NCBI GenBank assembly: GCA_018266255.1
Contig: JAFEAT010000023.1
Span: forward strand, 86,657 to 150,656
DNA from: Cyanobacteria bacterium SZAS-4
GTDB lineage: Bacteria; Cyanobacteriota; Vampirovibrionia; Obscuribacterales; Obscuribacteraceae
Length of the DNA stretch: 64,000 nucleotides
Direction of reading: 5' to 3'
Shown here: positions 26,113 to 33,260 of the stretch, one piece after another
Position numbering within the stretch: position 1 is the first letter of the stretch
How the letters are laid out: each line of letters opens with the position of its first letter
The notes under the pieces: model-generated
The model's input: the letters and a program-made list of their open reading frames with translations, nothing else
Databases searched by the model: none
Told to the model about the DNA's origin: nothing
Program-made: the position numbers and the translations under genes

Positions 26113-26739
26113 TCAGCTTCCCGCCGAGTTTACTATTTCTGCCCAAGCTGGGTGGCTTCCCAGCAGTGTCAGAGCTTCTGCCAGCAATGTGATTCCCGGT
26201 TCTCTTTTAAACCATGTGGAGGCACCGGAGGGATGCGGAAGTGGTATCACATCGCACTGTTGACCAAAGGCTTCAACCTGGAATTTTTTGCCGATGATTT
26301 CATTGAGCGGGGCAATTGGCAAGAACTGTTCGATAGCGAGACGGCCGACCGGAACTATCAGTTCTGGCTTCATTAGTTGGAATTCTCGACTCATCCAGCT
26401 TGCGCACGTACTCACTTCCAGGGTGGACGGCACGCGGTCGCCGCCTTGCTTGGTTTTGCCTGGAAAACAGCGGCAGACAGCACCTATGTAGGCAACGGCT
26501 CTGAATTGTTCTTCGTTCAGTCCGATGGTCTCAAACCACTTGAACAGGGTCTTTCCGGCTGTCCAGGCGAATGGACGGCCAAACGAGCCCTCACGTGGAC
26601 CAGGAGCTTGTCCACATAGATAAACTTTGCTTATGACAGGCGTTGGCGTGATCACGGGCCCGATCATGTTCGGGCACGCGGTGCATTTTTTGAGCTGTTC
26701 GAGATGGTTTTCCAGCGTCTGCTGCTGAATTTGAGACAT
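26113..26739 (-). CDS. Uracil-DNA glycosylase, family 4-like with iron-sulfur cysteines
   Basis: Removes uracil from DNA in base excision repair. GQAPGPREGSFGRPFAWTAG matches the GEAPG-x-GRPF-GxAG active-site segment of family 4/5 enzymes, and PLPHPSGAS is the second motif with its His. Cysteines in CTACP near the N-terminus, VCRCFPGK and the later CASW are placed as the 4Fe-4S ligands of family 4. The Trp-Thr in FAWTAG differs from the usual FVGxAG, so substrate range may differ. At 208 residues it is full length. It is divergent from the DUF2993 gene. Confidence 0.82.
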   Translation of the reverse strand: MSQIQQQTLENHLEQLKKCTACPNMIGPVITPTPVISKVYLCGQAPGPREGSFGRPFAWTAGKTLFKWFETIGLNEEQFRAVAYIGAVCRCFPGKTKQGGDRVPSTLEVSTCASWMSREFQLMKPELIVPVGRLAIEQFLPIAPLNEIIGKKFQVEAFGQQCDVIPLPHPSGASTWFKREPGITLLAEALTLLGSHPAWAEIVNSAGS

Positions 26740-26876
26740 AAACCTTGATCGCCCTGACTCTTACAAGTTAACACATGGAGATGTTAAGAGACCTTCCTTT
26801 TAGAACCTGGAGCAATTTGCTATTCTTTGCAGCCTGGGCGCCTGAGCAGTTCTTCGCGAACTATGAGTCGGTGAGA

Positions 26877-27812
26877 ATGACTAACCTGGTTACAAAATTA
26901 AATGTCTCGCTGCTGAGCCTGCCAGTGGTGTACACGCTTGCGTCGAGCGGCTGCTTGGCAGCGGATGCTCCCGCCGCTGTCTCGAGTGCTCCACCACCGT
27001 TTCCGATCGGCAGCAAGTTGAGCCGGACAGTGCAAAAGGTTACTGGAATCACGTTTCTTAGCGATGTTATTGCCGGTCAAGCGGCAAAGCAAGTTTTGAA
27101 GAAAAAACTTGGTGGCAAGGTGAAGGTCAAGGTCAAAACATTTGGTTTGACCGATTTAGTAGCTGGAAAGATCAAATCCGTTTCTGTTTCTTCAGATGGA
27201 GGCGCATACAAGAACGTTCCACTGGGCGAGGTAGAGATGGCTTCTGCGACGCCAATTTGGTATCAGTACAAGCACAAAGATGGGCAAAAACCCGGTTTGA
27301 AAACACCTATTCTGCTTAACGTGAAAGGCAACCTGAGCACGCAAGACATTGTCGTAGCGTTAGGCTCTGAGCGAATTGCGAAGTCGATGCGTGGGTTAAA
27401 ATTGGACCTTCCTGGGCTTGGTGATCAGCAACTACAGGTGGTGCGTCCCAAAGTTGAAATTGGTGACAACGAACTCATGGTCGATGCGCTGCTTGTCACT
27501 CTCGGGGGAGCGGAAGACACCGGAGTGCCAATAAAAATCTCAGGACGTCCGGTTCTAGAGGGCGAAAAAATATTCCTCAGAGGAATGAAAGTCGAGTCGC
27601 CTGATATTGTCGAACCTGAAAAATTCTCTGCTTTTGCCGAGGAGTTGCTAAATCCCATTGTGGATTTCAGCCGTATGGACAGAAAAGATCACGCTTTCAG
27701 ACTGAAAGAACTTGCAGTCAAAAAGGATATCGTTCAGGGTGGCGGTCAACTTTTGATAGCTCCCAAACCGAGTGCATCTGTAGCACAGCAGTCGACTCCG
27801 GCTGTTAAGTAA
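26877..27812 (+). CDS. DUF2993 family exported protein
   Basis: 311 residues from the chosen start. A signal peptide (MTNLVTKLNVSLLSLPVVYT) is followed by a Pro/Ala linker and a DUF2993 domain (LmeA-like, thought to bind phospholipid), with VKVKVKTFGLTDLVAGKIKS, a gap, then LNVKGNLSTQDIVVAL, and the C-terminal PIKISGRPVLEGEKIFLRGM. DUF2993 proteins are common in cyanobacteria and actinobacteria. The ATG at 26877 was chosen because it places the signal peptide at the N-terminus; the frame is open to 26775. It is followed by two more exported proteins. Confidence 0.75.
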   Translation: MTNLVTKLNVSLLSLPVVYTLASSGCLAADAPAAVSSAPPPFPIGSKLSRTVQKVTGITFLSDVIAGQAAKQVLKKKLGGKVKVKVKTFGLTDLVAGKIKSVSVSSDGGAYKNVPLGEVEMASATPIWYQYKHKDGQKPGLKTPILLNVKGNLSTQDIVVALGSERIAKSMRGLKLDLPGLGDQQLQVVRPKVEIGDNELMVDALLVTLGGAEDTGVPIKISGRPVLEGEKIFLRGMKVESPDIVEPEKFSAFAEELLNPIVDFSRMDRKDHAFRLKELAVKKDIVQGGGQLLIAPKPSASVAQQSTPAVK

Positions 27813-27845
27813 GCTATCCTAGAGCCGTGGGCTCGGAGCAGTTAA

Positions 27846-28424
27846 TTGTACAAAGTGAACAGCAAAGACGGATTTAAGTGGTGTTCGTTTGTCCGATCGC
27901 TCTCTTTCGGAGTGCTTGCTGTCCTTGTTGTTGTACCTCTGCTCTCATCATGTTCGAATACAGCCCCTCCTGAGTCTGAGCGACGAATTACAGGAACGAT
28001 CAAGGGTCATAGCGATTCTGCAGCTCGGGAGCTGAAGATTTGGTTTGTCAAACCAATCAATGACCAGATTAGTCTTGTGCCAGTGGTGAGAACGCTCAGT
28101 GGGAGCGATCAACTAGCTGAGGCCGTGCAACAACTTTTGTCTGGACCCACATCAACTGAATCTGACGCGGGCCTCTCAAGCGAAATTCCGAAGGGCACAA
28201 CGCTCTTGGGCGTCAAGCGTGCAGACGGGAATGTTGAATTGAATTTGTCTAAAGATTTTGCCTCCAGTGGCGGTGGCACTTCACTTGAGACTCGTATCGA
28301 ACAATTGAGTCGAACAGTGTCAGCGTTAGCGGGTTCGCAAAAAGTATATTTGGCCATTGAAGGCGAGCGTTTGACAGCAACAGCTGGCGATGGACTGGAA
28401 ATTAAACAGCCTATAAATGACTAG
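27846..28424 (+). CDS. GerMN-domain lipoprotein
   Basis: 192 residues. The N-terminal helix ends in a lipobox (PLLSSC, Cys near residue 36), so the protein is probably a lipid-anchored envelope protein. The rest is a GerMN domain: LKIWFVKPINDQISLVPVVR, then QLAEAVQQLLSGPT, IPKGTTLLGVKRADGNVELN and a final helix-strand unit. GerMN domains occur in GerM of spore formers and in many cyanobacterial envelope proteins; sporulation is not implied. The start is TTG at 27846 behind CGGAG. It follows the DUF2993 gene by 33 bases and is probably co-transcribed. Confidence 0.8.
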   Translation: MYKVNSKDGFKWCSFVRSLSFGVLAVLVVVPLLSSCSNTAPPESERRITGTIKGHSDSAARELKIWFVKPINDQISLVPVVRTLSGSDQLAEAVQQLLSGPTSTESDAGLSSEIPKGTTLLGVKRADGNVELNLSKDFASSGGGTSLETRIEQLSRTVSALAGSQKVYLAIEGERLTATAGDGLEIKQPIND

Positions 28425-28580
28425 TGAAGTCTGTTGATACCGAGTTTGGTATCGCCAAACCTACTAGGGTATTCACTGAAACATTCGTAGTCGATTGGAT
28501 AGTTCTGAGACTCTGTCAATCACTTAGCTTGGAATTAGGCTTGTTGCCGCTCGGCCAAGCATTCTTAGTAGGTGATAGAT

Positions 28581-29597
28581 ATGAACACACGATACGGTGT
28601 CTTTGTTGCTTTGACGCTCCTGGCATCTTTGACCGCACCATGTGCGAGTTGGGCTACTGCCACGCTGCCTGACTACAAGATTGACGGACCGGTCAAAAGT
28701 CGTAATTTAGAGGTCTTTATTATTCATGGCTCTGACTCAGTTCGTGGGCAAAATATTCAAACTTTGTCTGAAGCAATGAAAGCAAAAACTTTGAAGGTGT
28801 TCGAGACGGGCAATGTCAACGAACTAGCCTGTCAAAACCTTTCCAATCTGCCTGTTTTCATCCAGTCTGGCGACATTGTCAAAGGCGGAAGGCAGGATCG
28901 CACGATGCAATACGATCTTCTGGTGCCACCACATTCAAAGAAAATGCCACTCTCTTCATTCTGTGTTGAAAGTGGACGTTGGCAAAAGCGAGGCGCTGAA
29001 TCTGATGCGGTCTTTAGTTCATCAATGAAAGCGCTGCCAGGAAAAGAATTAAAGTTAGCTGCCAAATACACCGCAGAGCAAGGCGCCGTATGGGCAAGCG
29101 TCTCAAAAAGTCAACGTCAACTAAGCAGACAAGCCAAACAAATCAGGGAAAATGCTTCTCCAACGAGTCTGCAAATGTCGTTGGAGGACAAAGATCTTGC
29201 AAAAACTGCTACGACTTACACCAATGATTTGAAGACGCTAGCTTCTAAGGATAAAGATGCGATCGGCTACGCATTTTCGATTGATGGCAAATTGAACAGT
29301 GCCGATGTTTACGCATCACATGATTTGTTCGTGAAGCTCTGGCCGAAATTGCTTGAGGCAACAGCTGTGGAAGCAGTGTCCAATATCTCAACTGCTGATA
29401 AGGGTGCGCCAACGCCTAAGCCCGTGGCTGTCGATGACGTGAAGAATTTTCTGAGTTCAAGCGAACAGGGTAAGTCAGCCTTGAAGAAGGTCTCTTCTGA
29501 AACTAGTCAGGAAACACGTGATTCGGCAAAAACTGTCTATTTCGAGAGCAGGAGCGATGGCAGCGGTTGGTTGCACAAAAACTACATCATGAAATAG
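28581..29597 (+). CDS. Exported ARPP-1-like protein
   Basis: 338 residues. Signal peptide (YGVFVALTLLASLTAPCASW, cleavage near ATA). The middle carries LPVFIQSGDIVKGGRQDRT, then a DLLVPPHSKKMPLSSFCVE stretch ending in SGRW, which matches the ARPP-1 domain, named from its association with ADP-ribosylglycohydrolase and rhodanese-phosphatase genes. No enzymatic activity is established for it. The C-terminal part is helical. The ATG at 28581 follows AGGTGA by 5 bases; a GTG at 28572 is possible. It is 156 bases after the GerMN gene. Confidence 0.65.
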   Translation: MNTRYGVFVALTLLASLTAPCASWATATLPDYKIDGPVKSRNLEVFIIHGSDSVRGQNIQTLSEAMKAKTLKVFETGNVNELACQNLSNLPVFIQSGDIVKGGRQDRTMQYDLLVPPHSKKMPLSSFCVESGRWQKRGAESDAVFSSSMKALPGKELKLAAKYTAEQGAVWASVSKSQRQLSRQAKQIRENASPTSLQMSLEDKDLAKTATTYTNDLKTLASKDKDAIGYAFSIDGKLNSADVYASHDLFVKLWPKLLEATAVEAVSNISTADKGAPTPKPVAVDDVKNFLSSSEQGKSALKKVSSETSQETRDSAKTVYFESRSDGSGWLHKNYIMK

Positions 29598-29630
29598 AAG
29601 CGATTTTGCCGACTTTGACTTTGCCTTTGA

Positions 29631-29816
29631 AAATTCAACCGTCATCGGTTGAATTTTTAAAGGGTTCGATTTGGCAAGTTCCAAAAAATCAACCGTCATC
29701 GGTTGATTTTTGAGGGCCAGATTGATATCGCCAAAACATTCAACCGACATTGGTTGAATTTGGACGCGACGGATTCTGCCCCATTTAAAAACTCAACCGT
29801 CATCGGTTGATTTTTC
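29631..29816. repeat. Palindromic repeat cluster B (4 units)
   Basis: Four units: AAATTCAACCG-TCAT-CGGTTGAATTT at 29631-29656; AAATCAACCG-TCAT-CGGTTGATTT around 29685-29711; ATTCAACCG-ACAT-TGGTTGAAT around 29738-29760; AACTCAACCG-TCAT-CGGTTGATTT around 29788-29816. Each arm pair is nearly perfect. Spacing is 50 to 53 bases. They lie just after the stop of the ARPP-1-like gene. Confidence 0.85.
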
Positions 29817-29864
29817 AGGGGGTATGCTCCGAATCGTCTGAAACGCCTCACTGGTCATGGTTTA

Positions 29865-29955
29865 GGGCTAAAATTGTGCCTGAGCCAGCTCGGTCAGCCC
29901 AACCCTGTAAAGCCAGGAACTTAATCATTCTGTTTAGATTGGGGATGAAGGCCCG
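29865..29955 (+). other. Structured-looking leader before rpmE
   Basis: GGGCT (29865-29869) pairs with AGCCC (29896-29900) around an inner GAG/CTC hairpin; then CCTG/CAGG (29904-29917) and AATC/GATT (29923-29940) hairpins follow, then GGGG-GCCC. The segment ends 56 bases before the rpmE start. It does not match SRP RNA, tmRNA or any riboswitch I know. It may be an autoregulatory leader. Confidence 0.25.
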
Positions 29956-30010
29956 ATGTTTGTTATGATATCTATTCGCCACACACAATCTATATCAAGC
30001 AAGGTCTGTC

Positions 30011-30235
30011 ATGAAGGAAGGAATTCACCCCCAGTATCAAGAAGTTATCGCCACCTGCGTGTGCGGTAATTCAGTTGAGCTCGGTTCAACCAAGCCTCAA
30101 ATAAGAGTTGAAATTTGCAGCAACTGCCATCCGTTTTACACCGGGCAGCAAAAAATCGTTGACACCGAAGGTCGTGTTGACCGCTTTGTCAAGCGTTACA
30201 AGCTGGACAAAGACAAGGTTGGTTCAAACAGCTAG
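30011..30235 (+). CDS. rpmE: 50S ribosomal protein L31, zinc-binding form
   Basis: 74 residues. The four zinc ligands CVC and CSNCH are present, followed by HPFYTGQQK and the final RVDRFVKRYKL typical of L31. It is part of the large subunit at the bridge to the small one. AAGGTCTGTC precedes the ATG with a usable AAGG. It is followed at once by a strong terminator, so it is a separate transcription unit. Confidence 0.97.
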   Translation: MKEGIHPQYQEVIATCVCGNSVELGSTKPQIRVEICSNCHPFYTGQQKIVDTEGRVDRFVKRYKLDKDKVGSNS

Positions 30236-30252
30236 TCTCGGCATGATTTTAG

Positions 30253-30290
30253 AAAAGCTTGGCAATATTTAATTGCCAAGCTTTTTGTTT
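30253..30290 (+). terminator. Strong intrinsic terminator of rpmE
   Basis: AAAAGCTTGGCAAT and ATTGCCAAGCTTTT form a 14-bp stem with loop ATTTA, then TTGTTT. It is 18 bases after the stop codon. Confidence 0.9.
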
Positions 30291-30337
30291 AGCGCGGTTT
30301 CCTGTTTGAATTGCTTGATACCCAATTGAGTGTAGAA

Positions 30338-31078
30338 ATGCCGCAACCGACAAAAGCCCAAACTGCGCGAGAAAAGTTGATATTGGCACTTGATGTGCCA
30401 TCTATGGATGAGGCGATTGCGATCGTCAAAGAGCTGAAAGATGAGGTTGGTCTTTTCAAGATTGGCTTAGAGTTGTACGCACACAGCGGCACTCGGTTGT
30501 TCGAAGCGATGAGGGCAGAAGGTGTCCCATTTTTCTTTGATTGCAAGTTTCACGACATCCCTAATACAGTAGCAAGAGCAAGTCAGGGACTCGTTGGTCA
30601 GGGCATTGCCATGTTCAATGTGCATGCGACTGGTGGTTTTGAAATGATGCAAGCTACTGCCAAAGCGACTCACAAAGCAGCACGGGAAGCTAATGTAGCT
30701 GCTCCTAAAATTATCTCGGTGACTATGCTAACCAGTATCAGCGACAAGGAAGCTAGCGAAATTGGCTTTGGAGCGAGCGTTTCGCAGCTCGTGCCGCAAT
30801 TGGCCTTGCTGACGAAGAAGGCTGGGTTGGACGGCGTCGTCGCTTCCGCTCAGGAGGTTCAGGCGATCAGGCAGGCGTGTGGACCAGACTTTTTCATTGT
30901 TACACCTGGAATTCGTCCAGCCTGGTCCGCTAGCGATGACCAGAAACGCATCGTCACCCCTGGCCAAGCTATCAAGGATGGTGCGGATTATCTCGTCGTC
31001 GGTCGTCCCATCACCCAGGCGTCCAGCCGTCGGGATGCGGCTCGACGTGTGGTCGAAGAAATGGAATCAATCAATTGA
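30338..31078 (+). CDS. pyrF: Orotidine 5'-phosphate decarboxylase
   Basis: Last step of UMP synthesis. LILALDVPSMDEA begins the barrel, the catalytic Lys/Asp motif is FFDCKFHDIPNT (DxKxxD), and VTPGIRP and DYLVVGRPIT form the phosphate site. 246 residues from ATG 30338; a TTG at 30311 is in frame, with neither start behind a strong ribosome site. The stop overlaps the next gene by 4 bases (TTGA), so it is coupled to the VWA gene. Confidence 0.95.
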   Translation: MPQPTKAQTAREKLILALDVPSMDEAIAIVKELKDEVGLFKIGLELYAHSGTRLFEAMRAEGVPFFFDCKFHDIPNTVARASQGLVGQGIAMFNVHATGGFEMMQATAKATHKAAREANVAAPKIISVTMLTSISDKEASEIGFGASVSQLVPQLALLTKKAGLDGVVASAQEVQAIRQACGPDFFIVTPGIRPAWSASDDQKRIVTPGQAIKDGADYLVVGRPITQASSRRDAARRVVEEMESIN

Positions 31079-32796
31079 AAAGATTAGCGCTCTGTCTGGC
31101 GGTTTTCTTTTTGGCGTTGATTAGTCCTGCTTTTGCGATTGAAGAACGACCGGTCAATTTTATTTTCTTGATTGACGTGTCGGGAAGTATGGTTTTGAAG
31201 TCGACCATGGTCACCGCCGCTGATGGCACACAAGTGACCTTGTTTGAAGCGTTGAGGCAGGCACTGAAGCAGGTCGCAGAAGATCCACGTCTAATCAATC
31301 CAAAAAGCCGGATATCATTCATTACTTTCGGAACTAAAATTACTGAAAAAACTGATTGGCCATCTAAGCTCGAAACTGCTGAAGACAGGCAGTCCTTGCT
31401 GAAAGTGATCCAGTCACCAGATGCGTTGAACGCCGATAAGCATGGCGATACCTACATGGGTGGTGCACTGGCACTTGCTTTGCAAAAAGCAAATCAAATG
31501 TACTCTGACACCGATCCTTGCACGACAACTTTCATTGTTATGCTCACTGATGGCTGGGATGAGCCACCAGCCGGAGCTACAGTCAAAGTGCGCACAGTGG
31601 CAAGCGATTTGACTAAAAAGCAAAGTGAAATCTTGAAGAAGGTTGGTATCAAAACTTGGAAAGTTTTGGTGATCGGGTTGCAGCGATTGCCGGATAAAAA
31701 AGCTGGCACGACCACCGCTAAGGAGCTTGCTGACTTGCTTGGCGGCGGGTTTATCGATGTGACAAAGCAAGCCGGCGGCACAGTATCTGAACGGATTTTT
31801 CTCGCTTTGAAATCTCAAGTTGAGCAGTTGAAGGGGCAGCTTACTCTCGGCGAAGGTAAGAGCTTGAAAAACGGTGTCGTTGATTTTGGCACTGTAGTCG
31901 GTAATGGATCTGCGAAAGCGTCGTTTCCGCTGCAACTGAAATCTTGCTATGCCGAGGAAATTTCAGGTTTGAAGGACGTGACCAGCACAGTTCCATCGTC
32001 GAAGTTAAAGGAGTTGCTTGGAACGTCCGCATCTCTAACTGGGGGCGCTTGCCAGTCGATTACAACTATTCCGACTGACGCTATAACGCTGCATGTGGCG
32101 CCCACTCAGATAGCTCCGTCCGGAGAGTTGGGCAACCGCTCTTCTACCAGTCAGGAGATAGCAATCGATGCGCAGGCGCACACTAATTGCCCTGCTGGAC
32201 ACTACGCAGGTTGTTTTAAGCTCGATTCCACTGCGAAAGTGCCCGAATACATAGGTTGGACGTTGCGTGTTCCCGGACGCGTTGTCGCTGACCCGGAAGC
32301 GCTGAAAGTGAAGATGCGCAAGCCAGGATTTTTGTGGGCTGAGGATTCGGATGTTGATTTGATCGGCAAAATCAAAGAGCTGCCTGGTGCTCACGCTCAA
32401 GCAAATTACGACGTTCAGATTTTGCCTCAACGAGCCACTATGGTGAGTTCGAAAAAAGGAGATGCAGCAGACTCGCGTGCCATCGCCGAAGACGAAATCA
32501 ATGGCGGCAAACCGTTGTCGTTCGCTTTGGATACTGCCAAAGCCGACAGTCACGAGTTTAAATTGAACGTTGCCATCAAAGCCAACCAAGCGCCGGGCAA
32601 GTATGCAGGAGTGCTGGGAGTCAAAATCTCTGGTCCGGCCGAAACAGTTGCGCCGACAGAGATTCCCTTTGAAGTTACGGTTGAGCCAAGCGCTTGGGAA
32701 GAAATTGCACCGTTGGCAATTCCGATACTGTTTGTGCTCGTTCTTTCCATCATTTTTGGACTGTTCCTGTGGATCACAAACCTGAAAAGAGACTGA
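31075..32796 (+). CDS. Exported VWA-domain protein anchored by a C-terminal helix
   Basis: 573 residues. Signal peptide (KRLALCLAVFFLALISPAFA) followed at once by a von Willebrand factor A domain: FLIDVSGSM (MIDAS DxSxS), the Thr in DTYMGG and the Asp in MLTDGWD are all kept, so metal-dependent binding is expected. Residues 260-545 hold beta-rich domains. A membrane helix (IAIPILFVLVLSIIFGLFLW, approximately) near 550-568 and a basic NLKRD end anchor it with the VWA domain outside. TTG start at 31075 overlaps pyrF. It leads a run with a small membrane protein, a tubulin-like protein and a macrodomain. Confidence 0.85.
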   Translation: MKRLALCLAVFFLALISPAFAIEERPVNFIFLIDVSGSMVLKSTMVTAADGTQVTLFEALRQALKQVAEDPRLINPKSRISFITFGTKITEKTDWPSKLETAEDRQSLLKVIQSPDALNADKHGDTYMGGALALALQKANQMYSDTDPCTTTFIVMLTDGWDEPPAGATVKVRTVASDLTKKQSEILKKVGIKTWKVLVIGLQRLPDKKAGTTTAKELADLLGGGFIDVTKQAGGTVSERIFLALKSQVEQLKGQLTLGEGKSLKNGVVDFGTVVGNGSAKASFPLQLKSCYAEEISGLKDVTSTVPSSKLKELLGTSASLTGGACQSITTIPTDAITLHVAPTQIAPSGELGNRSSTSQEIAIDAQAHTNCPAGHYAGCFKLDSTAKVPEYIGWTLRVPGRVVADPEALKVKMRKPGFLWAEDSDVDLIGKIKELPGAHAQANYDVQILPQRATMVSSKKGDAADSRAIAEDEINGGKPLSFALDTAKADSHEFKLNVAIKANQAPGKYAGVLGVKISGPAETVAPTEIPFEVTVEPSAWEEIAPLAIPILFVLVLSIIFGLFLWITNLKRD

Positions 32797-32830
32797 GCGA
32801 CAAATGCTGAAGGTTTGCTTAGACTAAGAT

Positions 32831-32871
32831 TGCTATACTTTGCTCTTCAGCTCCCAACTGGTGGAGCTTTT
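32831..32871 (+). promoter_or_regulatory. Extended -10 promoter followed by a hairpin
   Basis: TGCTATACT at 32831-32839 is an extended -10 without a good -35. Ten bases later AGCTCC (32849-32854) and GGAGCT (32863-32868) form a stem followed by TTTTC. It could end the VWA transcript or attenuate the following genes. Confidence 0.35.
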
Positions 32872-32973
32872 CAAGCGCTGGCGTGTTGGCGGAGACCCGT
32901 TTGATTTAGCCTATGATTGGGCTAAGCGTGATAGTACACACTGAGTTGTAAAAATCGAGGGGACGCGAAGTCA

Positions 32974-33177
32974 ATGGATATGGTTGGGTGGTATGTAATT
33001 TTGGCTGTTGCCGCGATTGCAATCGCTATTGCGTTGCGTTTCGTTGTGTACACCATGCTCGTTAAGAACAGTCGGTGGTTGCCTGAGAAAGCCACCAAAG
33101 TCGCAAACATAGTTAGCGGTGGCGCAGCCGGTGTGGCACTCTTAGCTATTGTCGGCAAAGCTTTATTGACGCATTAG
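32974..33177 (+). CDS. Small two-helix membrane protein, unknown
   Basis: 67 residues: a first helix (WYVILAVAAIAIAIALRFVV), a short basic loop (KNSRWLPEKATKVA) and a second helix (GGAAGVALLAIVGKALL). No family recognised. AGGGGA lies about 10 bases before the ATG. It sits between the VWA and the tubulin-like genes, and may link them to the membrane. The gap after the VWA gene is 177 bases. Confidence 0.6.
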   Translation: MDMVGWYVILAVAAIAIAIALRFVVYTMLVKNSRWLPEKATKVANIVSGGAAGVALLAIVGKALLTH

Positions 33178-33184
33178 AGAGTAT

Positions 33185-33234
33185 TTCAATCGTGCCTGTT
33201 GTCGTGTTTTGACAACATGCAGTGAGCGATTGAA
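33185..33234 (+). other. Nested hairpin in the leader of the tubulin-like gene
   Basis: TTCAATCG (33185-33192) pairs with CGATTGAA (33227-33234), and inside TGTTGTC (33197-33203) pairs with GACAACA (33211-33217) with loop GTGTTTT. No T run follows, so it is not a typical terminator. It lies 26 bases before the start at 33261 and could control translation or bind a protein. Confidence 0.5.
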
Positions 33235-33260
33235 GACGTAAACAACTGGGAGTTTGCATC

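Noticed and set aside
28424..28672. 82-codon plus-strand frame between the GerMN and ARPP-1-like genes
   Set aside because: It overlaps the signal peptide region of the following gene in another frame and has no ribosome site or family.
29865..29955. SRP RNA or tmRNA
   Set aside because: The GGAAGG-AGCAGCC part of SRP RNA and the Ala-tRNA-like ends of tmRNA are missing.
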